Shown here piece by piece: positions 42,615-52,806 of a DNA stretch of 64,000 nucleotides (positions are counted from its first letter, which is position 1; each line of letters opens with the position of its first letter). The stretch covers positions 1 through 64,000 of the forward strand of contig CAMWMR010000003.1 of assembly GCA_947175425.1 (NCBI GenBank). Direction: 5' to 3'. The stretch is from an uncultured Porphyromonadaceae bacterium. Its GTDB lineage: Bacteria; Bacteroidota; Bacteroidia; Bacteroidales; Muribaculaceae. The notes beneath the pieces were generated by a model that worked only from the letters and a program-made list of their open reading frames with translations, did no database searches and was not told where the DNA came from. A program made the position numbers and the translations under genes.

Positions 42615-42833
42615 TTATTTATAGCGGAAAGCAATGCGTCCTTTGGAAAGGTCGTAGGGGGACATTTCTACGCGCACTTTATCGCCGGGGAGGATTTTAA
42701 TGTAGTGCATCCTCATTTTTCCGGAGATGTGGGCGGTTATTTCGTGTCCGTTTTCGAGTTCTACCCGGAACATTGCGTTCGATAGAGCCTCGATAATGGT
42801 CCCGTCCTGTTCGATTGCTGATTGTTTTGCCAT
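42615..42833 (-). CDS. infA: Translation initiation factor IF-1
   Basis: A 72-residue single OB-fold protein of exact family length ([20 protein letters not shown], then [20 protein letters not shown]). It blocks the A site during initiation. Between map and rpmJ, as in other Bacteroidota. Confidence 0.99.
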   Translation of the reverse strand: MAKQSAIEQDGTIIEALSNAMFRVELENGHEITAHISGKMRMHYIKILPGDKVRVEMSPYDLSKGRIAFRYK

Positions 42834-42838
42834 ATGTT

Positions 42839-43621
42839 TTAAATAAATCTATCCGGTATTGCTTGTTGAATGTAATCGAAGGTGGTGAGTACTTCGGTTG
42901 AATCGTTGATAATTGCTATTGTGTGTTCGAAGTGCGCCGAAGGTTTGTGGTCGCGAGTGAAACAATCCCAGCCGTTGGGTGCGATTACTATGTTACGACT
43001 TCCCATGTTTACCATAGGTTCGATACAAATAACCATTCCATTCTGGAGACGGGGACCGATTCCACGCCGGCCGTAGTTGGGAACTTCGGGGGATTCATGC
43101 ATTTTGCGGCCGATTCCGTGTCCGCACATTTCACGCACAATCGAGTAGTTTCGTTTTTCGCAGTAGGTTTGGATTGCATTGGATATATCGCCAATGCGAG
43201 CTCCGGGTTTAGCAGCGTTTATGCCGATATAAAGAGCTTCCTTAGTTGTCCGCAGGAGTGCTTCTTTCTCGGGGGAGATTGTTCCTACGGGGAATGTGTA
43301 GCACATATCGCCCATAAAGCCGTCTTTTTCCACTACTGTGTCGATACCAATGATGTCGCCGTCCTGAAGTACTCGTTCGGAGGGAAATCCATGTACCACC
43401 GTATCGTTCACTTCAATGCAAAGTGTTGCCGGAAAACCGTTGTAACCGAGGCAAGCGGGCTTTCCACCATTGTCCAGGATAAACTCCCGGGCAATGGTAT
43501 CGAGCTTGCGTGTGGTAACTCCGGGTTCAATCCAACGTGCTACTTCTCCAAGCGTCCTGCTGATGAGGTCGGCGGAACTGCGCATTGTTTCGATTTCTTC
43601 CGGTGTCTTTAGATAAATCAT
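42839..43621 (-). CDS. map: Methionine aminopeptidase type I
   Basis: A 260-residue enzyme that removes the initiator methionine. Metal ligands can be placed in [14 protein letters not shown] (two Asp), [10 protein letters not shown] (His), CIEPMVN (Glu) and HFEHTIAI (Glu). No N-terminal zinc extension, so it is the short class Ia. It follows secY by 24 bases. Confidence 0.97.
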   Translation of the reverse strand: MIYLKTPEEIETMRSSADLISRTLGEVARWIEPGVTTRKLDTIAREFILDNGGKPACLGYNGFPATLCIEVNDTVVHGFPSERVLQDGDIIGIDTVVEKDGFMGDMCYTFPVGTISPEKEALLRTTKEALYIGINAAKPGARIGDISNAIQTYCEKRNYSIVREMCGHGIGRKMHESPEVPNYGRRGIGPRLQNGMVICIEPMVNMGSRNIVIAPNGWDCFTRDHKPSAHFEHTIAIINDSTEVLTTFDYIQQAIPDRFI

Positions 43622-43645
43622 TTAAGCGATTGATTTGTGTTTGAT

Positions 43646-44995
43646 TTAGTAGGCTTGTCCGGTTGTGCGACCTTTGATTTTGCCTTCTTTCATCAAACCA
43701 TCGTAGTGGTGCATCATGAGGTGGGATTCAACCTGCTGGAGAGTATCGAGTACAACGCCTACCATGATGAGGAGTGATGTACCGCCAAAGAATTGAGCAA
43801 AGTTCTGGCTTATGCCGAAGAAACGTGCAAAAGCGGGGAGAATTGCTACAATTCCCAGGAAGATTGAACCGGGGAGTGTGATTCGCGACATGATAGCGTC
43901 GAGGTACTCGGCGGTTTTCTTGCCGGGTTTCACACCGGGGATGAATCCGTTATTGCGTTTCATGTCTTCGGCCATCTGAGTGGGACGCACTGTAATGGCG
44001 GTGTAGAAGTATGTGAAAGCAACAATGAGGATAAAGAATACGAAGTTGTACCAGAAACCGTTGATATCGGTGAAAGCGTGAACGAAACCGTTTTCTGCGC
44101 CGCGGAAGCCTGCAAGTGTCATGGGGATGAACATGATGGCCTGAGCGAAGATGATGGGCATTACGCCGGCTGCGTTAACTTTCAAGGGGATATACTGACG
44201 GGCGCCTCCGTACTGGCGGTTGCCTACAATACGCTTGGCGTACTGTACGGGAACTTTGCGGGTTCCTTGCACAAGGAGTATTGCGCCTACAGTTACGGCG
44301 AAAAGGAGTACAATTTCGACAATGAACATTACAAGACCGCCGGGGCTGCCTGACGAGTTGGGCATACGGCTGCCGAACTCGTACATCAATGCTCCCGGGA
44401 GGCGTGCAATGATACCTACGAGGATGATGAAGGAGATACCGTTACCGATACCACGGTCGGTGATACGCTCGCCGAGCCACATGATAAACATTGAGCCTGC
44501 GGCAAGGATAATGGTAAGATATACCACTGTCCAGAATCCCATATGCAGCGCGCTGCCATGAGCCATATTGCTTACCTGTGCCTGAATGTTCAGGAGGTAT
44601 GCGGGTGCCTGCATGAAGAGGATGAGGACTGTTAGGTAACGGGTGTACTGGTTCAGTTTCTGACGGCCGCTTTCGCCTTCGCGCTGCATCTTCTGGAAAG
44701 AAGGCAGAATCATACCGCAAAGCTGTATCACGATGGATGCAGTAATGTAAGGCATGATACCGAGGGCAAAAATGGAAGCCTGGGAGAAGGCACCGCCGGA
44801 GAACATATCGAGGAGCTGCATCAGACCGGTCTTGTTAGTAAAACTTGCAAGGGCGTCGATGTCGGAGGGAGAAATGCCGGGGAGTACCACATAACATCCA
44901 AGCCGGTATATGAATACCAGCATGAATGTTATGAGGAGTCTTTGGCGGAGCTCCTGGATAGTCCAGATGTTTTTAAGTGTTTCGACGAATCTCAT
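43646..44995 (-). CDS. secY: Preprotein translocase subunit SecY
   Basis: A 449-residue ten-helix channel protein of the Sec translocon. It starts RFVETLKNIWTIQELRQRLL, has the plug-region GGAFSQASIFALGIMPYITA near residue 67 and the cytosolic loop VKPGKKTAEYLDAIMSRITL near 360. It begins 2 bases after rplO. Confidence 0.99.
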   Translation of the reverse strand: MRFVETLKNIWTIQELRQRLLITFMLVFIYRLGCYVVLPGISPSDIDALASFTNKTGLMQLLDMFSGGAFSQASIFALGIMPYITASIVIQLCGMILPSFQKMQREGESGRQKLNQYTRYLTVLILFMQAPAYLLNIQAQVSNMAHGSALHMGFWTVVYLTIILAAGSMFIMWLGERITDRGIGNGISFIILVGIIARLPGALMYEFGSRMPNSSGSPGGLVMFIVEIVLLFAVTVGAILLVQGTRKVPVQYAKRIVGNRQYGGARQYIPLKVNAAGVMPIIFAQAIMFIPMTLAGFRGAENGFVHAFTDINGFWYNFVFFILIVAFTYFYTAITVRPTQMAEDMKRNNGFIPGVKPGKKTAEYLDAIMSRITLPGSIFLGIVAILPAFARFFGISQNFAQFFGGTSLLIMVGVVLDTLQQVESHLMMHHYDGLMKEGKIKGRTTGQAY

Positions 44996-44997
44996 GA

Positions 44998-45444
44998 TTA
45001 GACGGTTTTAACAGTACCGCCGGCAGCTTCGATAGCTGCCTTTGCTGCTGCTGAGAAAGCGTTGGCTTCTACGTTGAGAGCTGTTTTCACAGCACCGTTG
45101 GCAAGCACTTTAGCGAGCTGACCGCGACGAAGGTATCCGGCTGCGCGGAGGTCTTCGAGGGTAATAGTCTGAAGCTGCTTTGCTTCGGCGAGAGCAGAAA
45201 TGAGGTCCAGGTTGATAGCTTTGTAAGCTACACGGTTAATATTCTTGAAACCAAATTTGGGAAGGCGACGCTGAAGGGGCATCTGACCACCTTCGAAACC
45301 GATTTTGCGGCTGTAGCCGGAACGGGACTTGGCGCCTTTATGTCCACGGGTGGAAGTACCGCCTTTGCCGGAGCCGGGGCCACGACCGATACGGGTTTTA
45401 CCTTTCACTGAACCGGGAGCGGGTTGTAAGTTGCTTAGATTCAT
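44998..45444 (-). CDS. rplO: Large subunit ribosomal protein L15 (uL15)
   Basis: A 148-residue protein with the Gly-rich N-terminal tail (GRGPGSGKGGTSTRGHKGAK) that reaches into the 50S core and the C-terminal globular part ending AIEAAGGTVKTV. Family length normal. Confidence 0.99.
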   Translation of the reverse strand: MNLSNLQPAPGSVKGKTRIGRGPGSGKGGTSTRGHKGAKSRSGYSRKIGFEGGQMPLQRRLPKFGFKNINRVAYKAINLDLISALAEAKQLQTITLEDLRAAGYLRRGQLAKVLANGAVKTALNVEANAFSAAAKAAIEAAGGTVKTV

Positions 45445-45458
45445 TGTTCTGTAAAAAT

Positions 45459-45638
45459 TTAGGCGTTGGTCACTTCTACCAAGTGGCGAACTTTGTTTAC
45501 CATTCCCATCACAGAGGGTGTGTTTTCTTTCACCACTGTGTGATTCATTTTTTTGAGACCGAGCGCGTCGAGGGTGCGCTTCTGAACTGCGGGGCAGTTA
45601 ATGCGGCTCTTTATCTGTTTGATTTTAATCTGTGCCAT
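45459..45638 (-). CDS. rpmD: Large subunit ribosomal protein L30 (uL30)
   Basis: A 59-residue protein translated by hand from the ATG at 45636-45638. It begins MAQIKIKQIKSRINCPAVQK and ends MVNKVRHLVEVTNA, the standard short bacterial L30. Lies between rpsE and rplO. Confidence 0.95.
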   Translation of the reverse strand: MAQIKIKQIKSRINCPAVQKRTLDALGLKKMNHTVVKENTPSVMGMVNKVRHLVEVTNA

Positions 45639-45656
45639 TGTTATTCCTTGTTTGGA

Positions 45657-46175
45657 TTAGCCTTTGAACACTTTTTCTACGGAGATGCCGCGGTTCTGAG
45701 CCACGATAGCGGGCGAACGCATTTCGTCGAGCGCTGCGATTGTGGCTTTTACCAGGTTGTGGGGGTTGGAGGAACCCTTGGACTTGGCAAGTACGTCGGT
45801 AATACCAACGCTTTCGAGAACGGCACGCATAGCGCCACCGGCTTTTACACCGGTACCGTGAGAAGCGGGCTTGAGGATGATGCGAGAGCCGCCGAATTTA
45901 GCAACTTGTTCGTGAGGTATAGTGCCTTTGTGAACGGGTACGCGGATAAGGTTCTTTTTAGCGGCTTCCACACCTTTGGCGATGGCAGCCTGAACTTCGT
46001 TTGCTTTACCGAGACCCCAACCAACAACACCGTCCTCGTTACCTACTACAACGATGGCTGCGAAGGTGAATGTGCGGCCACCTTTGGTTACTTTGGTAAC
46101 ACGGTTGATGGCTACGAGGCGGTCCTTGAGTTCAAGGTCGCCGGTAGATTTTACTCTGTTGTTTCTTTTAGCCAT
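45657..46175 (-). CDS. rpsE: Small subunit ribosomal protein S5 (uS5)
   Basis: A 172-residue protein. The double-stranded RNA-binding domain carries [20 protein letters not shown], and [20 protein letters not shown] is conserved. It helps in decoding accuracy at the entrance of the mRNA channel. 8 bases after rplR. Confidence 0.99.
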   Translation of the reverse strand: MAKRNNRVKSTGDLELKDRLVAINRVTKVTKGGRTFTFAAIVVVGNEDGVVGWGLGKANEVQAAIAKGVEAAKKNLIRVPVHKGTIPHEQVAKFGGSRIILKPASHGTGVKAGGAMRAVLESVGITDVLAKSKGSSNPHNLVKATIAALDEMRSPAIVAQNRGISVEKVFKG

Positions 46176-46183
46176 AGTATGTC

Positions 46184-46528
46184 TTAGAATTTGAGGCCGG
46201 CGGTGCGAGCAGCGTCAGCGAGTGATTTAACACGACCGTGGAAGAGGTATCCGTTACGGTCGAAAACAACTTCGGAAATTCCGGCTTCTAAAGCTTTAGC
46301 AGCGATAGCGGCGCCAACGAGGGCTGCGATTTCGCATTTGGTGCCATTCTGTTCAAGGCCTTTGGAGGAGGAGGATGCGAGGGTGCGTCCTTCCTGGTCG
46401 TCGATGAGCTGAACGTAGATTTGTTTGTTGCTGCGGAAGACGGTCATGCGCGGACGGGCAGCGGTGCCGCTGATTTTGCCGCGGATGCGAGTTTTGATTT
46501 TATTGCGTCTTTGAATCTTTGAAATCAT
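46184..46528 (-). CDS. rplR: Large subunit ribosomal protein L18 (uL18)
   Basis: A 114-residue 5S rRNA-binding protein with a basic N-terminus ([20 protein letters not shown]) and C-terminal [20 protein letters not shown]. Length normal. Confidence 0.99.
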   Translation of the reverse strand: MISKIQRRNKIKTRIRGKISGTAARPRMTVFRSNKQIYVQLIDDQEGRTLASSSSKGLEQNGTKCEIAALVGAAIAAKALEAGISEVVFDRNGYLFHGRVKSLADAARTAGLKF

Positions 46529-46546
46529 TGTTGCCTACGTTTTATG

Positions 46547-47107
46547 TTATTTGGCACCGGCTTTCTTACCGGACTTGCGACGGATAATTTCGCCGACAAA
46601 TTTTATACCCTTTCCTTTGTAAGGTTCGGGCTTGCGGAAGGAGCGAATTTTTGCGCAAACCTGGCCGAGGAGCTGTTTGTCCTGGCTTTCGAGGATGATG
46701 AGCGGGTTTTTGTTACGTTCGCTCTTAGCTTCGACGGAAACTTCGGGGGGAAGCTTGAGGTATATTGCGTGAGAGTAACCGAGCGAGAGTTCGAGCACCT
46801 GACCGGTTGCCGAAGCGCGGTAACCTACACCTACTAATTCCATTTCTTTGCGGTAACGCTGGTGAACGCCTTCAACCATGTTGTGGATAAGAGCGCGGTA
46901 GAGACCGTGCTGAGCGCGGTGTTCGCGGTCGTCGCTGGGACGGGTGAGCACCACATGATTGCCTTCAACAGTTACGGTGAGGTCGGGGTTCACTTGCTGG
47001 CTGAGTTCGCCGTATTTACCTTTGACTGTTACTACGTTGGTTTTTTCATCAACCGTCACAGTCACCCCTGCGGGGATTTCGATGGGAGCTTTACCTATAC
47101 GAGACAT
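46547..47107 (-). CDS. rplF: Large subunit ribosomal protein L6 (uL6)
   Basis: A 186-residue protein with two repeated alpha/beta domains (SRIGKAPIEIPAGVTVTVDE at the start, C-terminal RKPEPYKGKGIKFVGEIIRR). It lies near the factor-binding centre of the 50S subunit. Confidence 0.99.
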   Translation of the reverse strand: MSRIGKAPIEIPAGVTVTVDEKTNVVTVKGKYGELSQQVNPDLTVTVEGNHVVLTRPSDDREHRAQHGLYRALIHNMVEGVHQRYRKEMELVGVGYRASATGQVLELSLGYSHAIYLKLPPEVSVEAKSERNKNPLIILESQDKQLLGQVCAKIRSFRKPEPYKGKGIKFVGEIIRRKSGKKAGAK

Positions 47108-47127
47108 AGTAGTGATTTATTGGTTGA

Positions 47128-47529
47128 TTAGTAAACGTAGCAAAGTACTTCACCACCGATTTTGAGGTCGGCAGCTTTTTTGTTGGTCATTACACCTTGA
47201 GAAGTAGAGAGGATTGCGATACCGAGACCGTTGAGGACGCGGGGCATATCCTTGTAACCGGTGTACTGGCGAAGACCGGGACGAGAAACGCGCTTGAGGC
47301 CTTTGATAGCGTTTACGCGGTCCACGGGGTCGTACTTGAGGGCGATTTTGATTGTGCCCTGGGGGCCGTTTTCGTTCTCAACGAATTTGTAGTTGAGAAT
47401 ATAGCCTTGTTCAAAAAGAATCTTTGTGATTTCTTTTTTCAAGTTTGAGGCAGGCACTTCCACCACGCGGTGGTTTGCCTTGATTGCGTTCCTCAATCTT
47501 GTTAGATAATCTGCTATAGGATCTGTCAT
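47128..47529 (-). CDS. rpsH: Small subunit ribosomal protein S8 (uS8)
   Basis: A 133-residue 16S helix 21 binder (TDPIADYLTRLRNAIKANHR, then GIAILSTSQGVMTNKKAADL). In E. coli S8 also represses the spc operon by binding mRNA; here a 134-base spacer with hairpins lies directly before its start. Confidence 0.99.
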   Translation of the reverse strand: MTDPIADYLTRLRNAIKANHRVVEVPASNLKKEITKILFEQGYILNYKFVENENGPQGTIKIALKYDPVDRVNAIKGLKRVSRPGLRQYTGYKDMPRVLNGLGIAILSTSQGVMTNKKAADLKIGGEVLCYVY

Positions 47530-47663
47530 TTTTGTTTTTGTTAAATTGATTGGGCCGAATTGCCCAACAATATTTAAGCTCGTTTTCGGGGTGCGGGAAT
47601 ATCGCTTTCTATGCGATTGCCTTGCTGCCCCTTCGGCTTTTTAGTAAGCACTTGGCCGAGCGA
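47530..47663 (-). promoter_or_regulatory. Structured spacer between rpsN and rpsH
   Basis: A 134-base non-coding gap within the operon. It contains a perfect 6-bp inverted repeat TTGGGC/GCCCAA (47550-47567), a hairpin-like part with GGGGCAGCAAGGCAATCGC and GCGATATTCCC (about 47590-47630), and no -7 promoter box. Since S8 is encoded next, an autoregulatory mRNA site is possible, but no match to the known S8 site could be verified. Confidence 0.35.
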
Positions 47664-47981
47664 TTACCAACTTGCTTTTTTTACACCGGGGATAAGACCG
47701 GCAGAAGCCATTTCGCGGAACTGGATACGTGAGATACCGAAAGTGCGCATATATCCTTTGGGACGACCGGTGATAGAGCAACGGTTGTGCTTGCGGATAG
47801 GCGAAGCGTTTTTGGGGAGTTTCTGGAGCTCCTGAGCGGCTTCGTAAGCGGCTTGGCGCTTTTCGTCATCTTCTTCGCGTCCGGCGTTAACGATTTTCTT
47901 GAGGGCTGCGCGACGTTCTGCGTACTTGGCAACAAGACGTGCACGCTTCACCTCGCGGGCTTTCATTGATTCTTTAGCCAT
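47664..47981 (-). CDS. rpsN: Small subunit ribosomal protein S14 (uS14)
   Basis: A 105-residue zinc-independent S14: no CxxC pairs, [20 protein letters not shown] and the C-terminal [11 protein letters not shown]. It is slightly longer than the usual 89-101 because of an acidic insert near residues 33-45 ([16 protein letters not shown]). Confidence 0.98.
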   Translation of the reverse strand: MAKESMKAREVKRARLVAKYAERRAALKKIVNAGREEDDEKRQAAYEAAQELQKLPKNASPIRKHNRCSITGRPKGYMRTFGISRIQFREMASAGLIPGVKKASW

Positions 47982-47989
47982 GGGAAGTT

Positions 47990-48541
47990 TTAATTGTTTT
48001 TAGCGTTTTTGAAGGGGAGGCCAAATGCCTTGAGGAGTGCGTAGCCTTCTTCGTCGGTCTGGGCGGAAGTCACAAAAGTGATGTTCATACCCATGAGTTT
48101 GTTGATGTTGTCGATGTTGATTTCCGGGAAGATAATCTGCTCGGTGATGCCGAGAGTGTAGTTTCCACGTCCGTCGAGCTTGCCTTCGATACCCTTGAAG
48201 TCGCGGATACGGGGAAGAGCAACACGGATGAGACGTTCGAGGAATTCGTACATTTTCTCGCGACGGAGAGTAACACGAACACCTACGGGCATTTTCTTAC
48301 GGAGCTTGAAGTTGGAGATGTCCTTTTTGGAAAGAGTGGCAACAGCCTTCTGACCGGTGATAGCTGAAAGCTCATTGATAGCAGTTTCAATAAGCTTTTT
48401 ATCCTGAGTGGCAGCACCGATACCTTGGTTGATGACAATTTTCTCAAGACGGGGCACCTGCATCACCGTGCTGTAGTTGAACTCGCCGGTGAGAGCGGGA
48501 ACGATGCGTTCCTTGTAGTCTTTCTGAAGTGAGGTGGTCAT
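47990..48541 (-). CDS. rplE: Large subunit ribosomal protein L5 (uL5)
   Basis: A 183-residue 5S rRNA binder that bridges to S13 in the 30S head. Conserved [20 protein letters not shown] and [20 protein letters not shown]. Its ATG shares one base with the rplX stop. Confidence 0.99.
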   Translation of the reverse strand: MTTSLQKDYKERIVPALTGEFNYSTVMQVPRLEKIVINQGIGAATQDKKLIETAINELSAITGQKAVATLSKKDISNFKLRKKMPVGVRVTLRREKMYEFLERLIRVALPRIRDFKGIEGKLDGRGNYTLGITEQIIFPEINIDNINKLMGMNITFVTSAQTDEEGYALLKAFGLPFKNAKNN

Positions 48542-48858
48542 TATTTAATTTCCTGATTGGATTTTTTAGAAATGCGGGTTACCTTTCCGTTTTCACGCTT
48601 GATGGCGATACGGGTGGGTTTGCCGGTTTTGGGATCCACGAGGTTAAGATTGGAGAGCTGGATGGGAGCTTCCTTCTTTACCAGTCCACCCTGGGGATAC
48701 TGTGCAGAAGGCTTGGTAGCTTTAGTTACCATGTTGATGCCTTCAACAATGGCGCGGCCTTTTTCGCGCTGCACTTCGAGGACGCGGCCGGTTTTGCCTT
48801 TATCCTCACCAGCGAGGACATAAACGGTATCGCCCTTGCGAATGTATGTTTTGCTCAT
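48541..48858 (-). CDS. rplX: Large subunit ribosomal protein L24 (uL24)
   Basis: A 105-residue KOW-domain protein ([20 protein letters not shown]) important for early 50S assembly, ending with a basic tail. It overlaps rplE by one base. Confidence 0.99.
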   Translation of the reverse strand: MSKTYIRKGDTVYVLAGEDKGKTGRVLEVQREKGRAIVEGINMVTKATKPSAQYPQGGLVKKEAPIQLSNLNLVDPKTGKPTRIAIKRENGKVTRISKKSNQEIK

Positions 48859-48879
48859 TTTGGCTGGATGTTAATTGGT

Positions 48880-49245
48880 TTAAAGCACCTCGGGGGCGAG
48901 GGAAACAATTTTCATGTTTTTGGCACGGAGCTCACGGGCTACCGGGCCGAAGATGCGGGTTCCACGGAGTTCGCCGTCGTTCTTGAGAAGAACGCAGGCG
49001 TTGTCGTCGAAGCGGATATAGGAGCCGTCGGGACGACGAACTTCCTTTTTTGTACGAACGACCATTGCACGTGAAACAGTGCCTTTCTTCACGTCGGAGC
49101 CGGGGATTGCGTTCTTAACAGTAACGACAATAATGTCGCCTACAGAAGCGTAACGACGTCCGGTACCGCCAAGCACGTGGATGCAGAGTGCTTCTTTTGC
49201 TCCGGAGTTGTCGGCTACAGTGAGACGGGATTCGGTCTGTATCAT
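48880..49245 (-). CDS. rplN: Large subunit ribosomal protein L14 (uL14)
   Basis: A 121-residue protein; [20 protein letters not shown] and [11 protein letters not shown]-type C-terminus (here [20 protein letters not shown]) are diagnostic. It forms an intersubunit bridge. Confidence 0.99.
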   Translation of the reverse strand: MIQTESRLTVADNSGAKEALCIHVLGGTGRRYASVGDIIVVTVKNAIPGSDVKKGTVSRAMVVRTKKEVRRPDGSYIRFDDNACVLLKNDGELRGTRIFGPVARELRAKNMKIVSLAPEVL

Positions 49246-49247
49246 GA

Positions 49248-49508
49248 TTACTTAACTTTTTCGATAATTTCTACAAGTCTCCAGCGTTTTGTTTTGCTGA
49301 GGGGGCGGGTTTCCATAAGGCGTACGGTATCACCAACGGAGCATTCGTTGTTTTCGTCGTGAGCGTGGTATTTTTTGCTCTTGTTCACGAATTTACCGTA
49401 AATGGGGTGTTTTTCTTTCCAGCGCACGGTAACGGTGATTGTTTTGTCGCCTTTGTTGCTGGAAACAACGCCGATTCGCTCTTTGCGTAGGTTACGTGTT
49501 TCTTCCAT
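49248..49508 (-). CDS. rpsQ: Small subunit ribosomal protein S17 (uS17)
   Basis: An 86-residue OB-fold protein ([20 protein letters not shown], then [20 protein letters not shown]). Two bases before rplN. Confidence 0.99.
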   Translation of the reverse strand: MEETRNLRKERIGVVSSNKGDKTITVTVRWKEKHPIYGKFVNKSKKYHAHDENNECSVGDTVRLMETRPLSKTKRWRLVEIIEKVK

Positions 49509-49515
49509 TTTTTAA

Positions 49516-49710
49516 TTACTTGTTGAGTTCGCGCCGGCGGAGCTCGGTTTTCACACGTGCAATCATGCGGCGGTCGGCTGTCAGTTTAGATGTATTGTCC
49601 AGAGGAGTAACAGCATGGTTCATGCGGCTCTGCAGGTATTCCTTCTCCATGGTTGCGAGGCGATCCTTGAGGTCCTGAGTAGCCATTTCGCGGATTTCTT
49701 CTTTCTTCAT
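49516..49710 (-). CDS. rpmC: Large subunit ribosomal protein L29 (uL29)
   Basis: A 64-residue helical hairpin protein at the exit tunnel (KKEEIREMATQDLKDRLATM, then MIARVKTELRRREL). Length normal. Confidence 0.98.
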   Translation of the reverse strand: MKKEEIREMATQDLKDRLATMEKEYLQSRMNHAVTPLDNTSKLTADRRMIARVKTELRRRELNK

Positions 49711-49716
49711 AGCTTA

Positions 49717-50148
49717 TTAGACGTTTTGGGAGGGATCGTAGTCGCGACGGACAATAAATTTGGTAACAACAGGAAGTTTCTGTGCTGCAAGACGAAGTGC
49801 TTCTTTTGCGATATCGTAGCTTACACCTTCAACTTCAATGATTACGCGGCCGGGAGTAACGGGAGCCACGAAACCTTCGGGAGAACCTTTACCTTTACCC
49901 ATACGTACTTCGGCAGGCTTTTTGGTAATGGGTTTGTCGGGGAAGATACGAATCCATATCTGACCCTGACGCTGCATATAACGAGTCACGGCAATACGGG
50001 CAGCTTCGATTTGGCGACCGGTAATCCATTTGGATTCCAGAGTCTTGATTCCGAAGGAGCCGAAGGCCAGGGAATTGCCTCGCTGGGCATTTCCCTTCAT
50101 GCGGCCTTTTTGCGCGCGGCGGAATTTAGTTTTCTTAGGCTGTAACAT
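49717..50148 (-). CDS. rplP: Large subunit ribosomal protein L16 (uL16)
   Basis: A 143-residue protein near the peptidyl transferase centre. [20 protein letters not shown] starts it and [20 protein letters not shown] is the signature. Ends in an acidic tail (DYDPSQNV). Confidence 0.99.
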   Translation of the reverse strand: MLQPKKTKFRRAQKGRMKGNAQRGNSLAFGSFGIKTLESKWITGRQIEAARIAVTRYMQRQGQIWIRIFPDKPITKKPAEVRMGKGKGSPEGFVAPVTPGRVIIEVEGVSYDIAKEALRLAAQKLPVVTKFIVRRDYDPSQNV

Positions 50149-50171
50149 TTTATGATGTCTTGCTTAATTTG

Positions 50172-50906
50172 TTAACGGTTGTTTTTGGAGGAACGGAAGC
50201 CGCCGCGGCGTTCGCGTCCTTTGCCGGCGCTGGGTCGGCCTTCTTTCTGATTATTGGTGAATGCGGGAGCAAGGTCGCGTTTGCCGTAAACTTCGCCACG
50301 GCAAATCCAAACTTTCACGCCGATAACACCAACCTTGGTGTGAGCTTCAACAAGAGCGTAGTCGATGTCGGCACGGAGAGTGTGCAGAGGAGTACGGCCT
50401 TCTTTGAACATTTCGGAACGTGCCATTTCAGCACCGTTGAGACGTCCGCTAACCTGTACTTTCACACCTTCGGCACCGGCACGCATTGTAGCTGCAACTG
50501 CCATTTTAACTGCACGGCGATAAGCCACTTTGCCTTCAATCTGACGAGCGATGTTGGCTGCTACAATTTCTGCATCGAGTTCGGGACGCTTAACTTCGTA
50601 GATGTTGATTTGAACGTCCTTGTCGGTGATTTTCTTGAGCTCTTCTTTGAGTTTTTCAACTTTTTCTCCGCCGGGGCCGATAATTTTGCCGGGACGGGAT
50701 GTGCACACTGTTACAGTGATGAGCTTGAGTGTGCGCTCGATTACTATACGCGAGACGCTGCTGTCGGCCAGGCGTACATTGAGGTACTCGCGGAGTTTGT
50801 AGTCCTCGAGAATATTGTCGGGGTATTTACCTTTTTCCGACCAGTTAGAGTCCCAGCCGCGAATTACGCCCAGGCGATTGCTTATAGGATTAACTTTCTG
50901 TCCCAT
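50172..50906 (-). CDS. rpsC: Small subunit ribosomal protein S3 (uS3)
   Basis: A 244-residue protein with an N-terminal KH domain ([20 protein letters not shown] near residue 70) and the C-terminal domain with [21 protein letters not shown] basic C-terminal tail ([20 protein letters not shown]) extends it, as is common in this phylum. Confidence 0.99.
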   Translation of the reverse strand: MGQKVNPISNRLGVIRGWDSNWSEKGKYPDNILEDYKLREYLNVRLADSSVSRIVIERTLKLITVTVCTSRPGKIIGPGGEKVEKLKEELKKITDKDVQINIYEVKRPELDAEIVAANIARQIEGKVAYRRAVKMAVAATMRAGAEGVKVQVSGRLNGAEMARSEMFKEGRTPLHTLRADIDYALVEAHTKVGVIGVKVWICRGEVYGKRDLAPAFTNNQKEGRPSAGKGRERRGGFRSSKNNR

Positions 50907-50908
50907 TG

Positions 50909-51322
50909 TTAAGCCTCGGTATTAACTTGTTTATCGATAGTGTCTACAATAACGGTAACGTGGTTTGCACGTTTGCGGATGCGGTAGCCACGACCCTGGG
51001 GGGCAGTGCGCAGACGCTTGAGCATGGGAGCGCAGTTAACGGTAATTGTAGAGATGTAAAGTTCGCCGGCATCGGCTTTGCGTTCGTTCTTCTGTTCCCA
51101 GTTGGCAACAGCGGAACGTACCAGTTTTTCCAGGCGGGCAGCAGCCTCCTTGTTGGAGAACTTGAGCATGCCGAGGGCACGGAAAACTTCCTTGCCACGT
51201 ACCATGTCGGCTACCAGACGCATCTTGCGGGGAGATGTGGGTATATTCAGGAGTTTTGCAAAAGCTATTTGCTTCTGCTCTTCCTTGCGTCGGTTGGCTG
51301 ATAATCTTTTTCTTTCACCCAT
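50909..51322 (-). CDS. rplV: Large subunit ribosomal protein L22 (uL22)
   Basis: A 137-residue protein lining the exit tunnel. [20 protein letters not shown] and the beta-hairpin [20 protein letters not shown] are present. The first 20 residues ([20 protein letters not shown]) are a basic extension. 2 bases before rpsC. Confidence 0.98.
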   Translation of the reverse strand: MGERKRLSANRRKEEQKQIAFAKLLNIPTSPRKMRLVADMVRGKEVFRALGMLKFSNKEAAARLEKLVRSAVANWEQKNERKADAGELYISTITVNCAPMLKRLRTAPQGRGYRIRKRANHVTVIVDTIDKQVNTEA

Positions 51323-51371
51323 TGTATTTAGTCGTCTTTAAATTCGATGATTAATGATTGTCAGGCCCGTC

Positions 51372-51641
51372 TTATTTCTTTTTGTTGCCACCGTGTCCAC
51401 GGAATGTGCGGGTGGGGGCGAATTCGCCAAGCTTGTGTCCTACCATGTTTTCTGTAACATAAACGGGAATGAATTTATTTCCGTTATGCACAGCAAAGGT
51501 ATGGCCTACGAACTCGGGAGCAATCATAGAAGCACGGCTCCATGTCTTGATGACATTCTTTTTGCCGGAAGCTTCCATAGCTGCAACCTTCTTTTCCAGC
51601 TTGATGCTGATGAAAGGACCTTTTTTTAATGAACGGCTCAT
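51372..51641 (-). CDS. rpsS: Small subunit ribosomal protein S19 (uS19)
   Basis: An 89-residue head protein ([20 protein letters not shown], then [20 protein letters not shown]). 17 bases after rplB. Confidence 0.99.
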   Translation of the reverse strand: MSRSLKKGPFISIKLEKKVAAMEASGKKNVIKTWSRASMIAPEFVGHTFAVHNGNKFIPVYVTENMVGHKLGEFAPTRTFRGHGGNKKK

Positions 51642-51658
51642 ATTTGCGTTTTTTCAGA

Positions 51659-52489
51659 TTATTTTTTCTTCCTTCTCTCAATAATGTACTTAGAAGAGTG
51701 CTTCTTGGGCGAGCGAGTTTTGAGACCCTTGCTGTAGAGGCCTTTGCGTGAACGGGGATGACCGCCGGAAGCGCGACCTTCACCACCACCCATGGGGTGA
51801 TCGACAGGGTTCATAACAACACCGCGGTTGCGGGGACGACGGCCAAGCCAACGCGAGCGACCGGCTTTACCGGAACGTTCGAGCGAGTGTTCGCTGTTGC
51901 CTACGGTTCCCACGGTTGCCTTGCATTCGGCAAGTACTTTACGGGTTTCACCTGAAGGGAGTTTGATAATGGCGTAGTTGCCTTCGCGAGATATGAGCTG
52001 AGCAAATGTGCCGGCAGAACGAGCCATAAAAGCTCCCTGGCCGGGACGCAGTTCAATACAATGGATAAGGGTACCTACGGGGATTTTGCTGAGGGGAAGA
52101 GCGTTTCCAACTTCGGGAGCGGCATCGGGACCGCTGAGAAGTGTGGTGCCTACTTCAAGTCCGTTAGGAGCGATGATGTAAGCTTTAGCTCCGTCTACGT
52201 AGTAGAGAAGAGCAATGCGAGCGCTGCGGTTGGGATCGTACTCGATTGATTTTACTACTGCGGGAATGCCGTCGCGATTTCTCTTAAAGTCGATAATACG
52301 GTATTTGCGCTTGTGGCCGCCACCCATGTAGCGGTTAGCCAGGTGGCCTTCGTTGTTACGACCACCTGTTGAACGCTTGCCGACGGTAAGAGATTTTTCC
52401 GGTGTGGTAGCAGTGATAGTACCTTTAAACACACCGATGACCTTGTGACGCTGCCCAGGGGTTGTGGGCTTGAATTTTCTTACTGCCAT
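51659..52489 (-). CDS. rplB: Large subunit ribosomal protein L2 (uL2)
   Basis: A 276-residue protein required for peptidyl transferase activity. [20 protein letters not shown] near residue 43 and the C-terminal [20 protein letters not shown] are family signatures, including the conserved histidine. Confidence 0.99.
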   Translation of the reverse strand: MAVRKFKPTTPGQRHKVIGVFKGTITATTPEKSLTVGKRSTGGRNNEGHLANRYMGGGHKRKYRIIDFKRNRDGIPAVVKSIEYDPNRSARIALLYYVDGAKAYIIAPNGLEVGTTLLSGPDAAPEVGNALPLSKIPVGTLIHCIELRPGQGAFMARSAGTFAQLISREGNYAIIKLPSGETRKVLAECKATVGTVGNSEHSLERSGKAGRSRWLGRRPRNRGVVMNPVDHPMGGGEGRASGGHPRSRKGLYSKGLKTRSPKKHSSKYIIERRKKK

Positions 52490-52494
52490 TTGTG

Positions 52495-52785
52495 TTAAAT
52501 ATTGCTAAAGAATTCGATGCTTTCGCCGTTGGCTACTGTTACGTAGGCTTTTTTCCAACGGGCGGTCTTGCCGCGGAGAAGGCCGCTCTTTGTCCAGCGG
52601 GACTTGTTTTTACCGCGCATGACAGCAGTGTTGACGCTTACCACTTTCACGCCGTAAATCTGCTCGATGAGCGATTTAATCTGGTACTTGTTGGCGTCGG
52701 GAGACACACGGAAAGTGTAGCAATTACGCTTCTCGGAAAGCTTTGTTGCTCTTTCGGTGATAATGGGTTGAATTGAGATGTCCAT
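52495..52785 (-). CDS. rplW: Large subunit ribosomal protein L23 (uL23)
   Basis: A 96-residue protein at the tunnel exit, docking site for trigger factor and [16 protein letters not shown]-type start ([20 protein letters not shown]) and [17 protein letters not shown]. Length normal. Confidence 0.99.
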   Translation of the reverse strand: MDISIQPIITERATKLSEKRNCYTFRVSPDANKYQIKSLIEQIYGVKVVSVNTAVMRGKNKSRWTKSGLLRGKTARWKKAYVTVANGESIEFFSNI

Positions 52786-52806
52786 ATTTGTGTTCCTTGT
52801 GGAGCG

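Noticed and set aside
47664-47981. Possible frameshift or foreign copy of rpsN because of its 105-residue length
   Set aside because: All conserved S14 blocks are in one frame; the extra residues are a short acidic insert in a variable helix.
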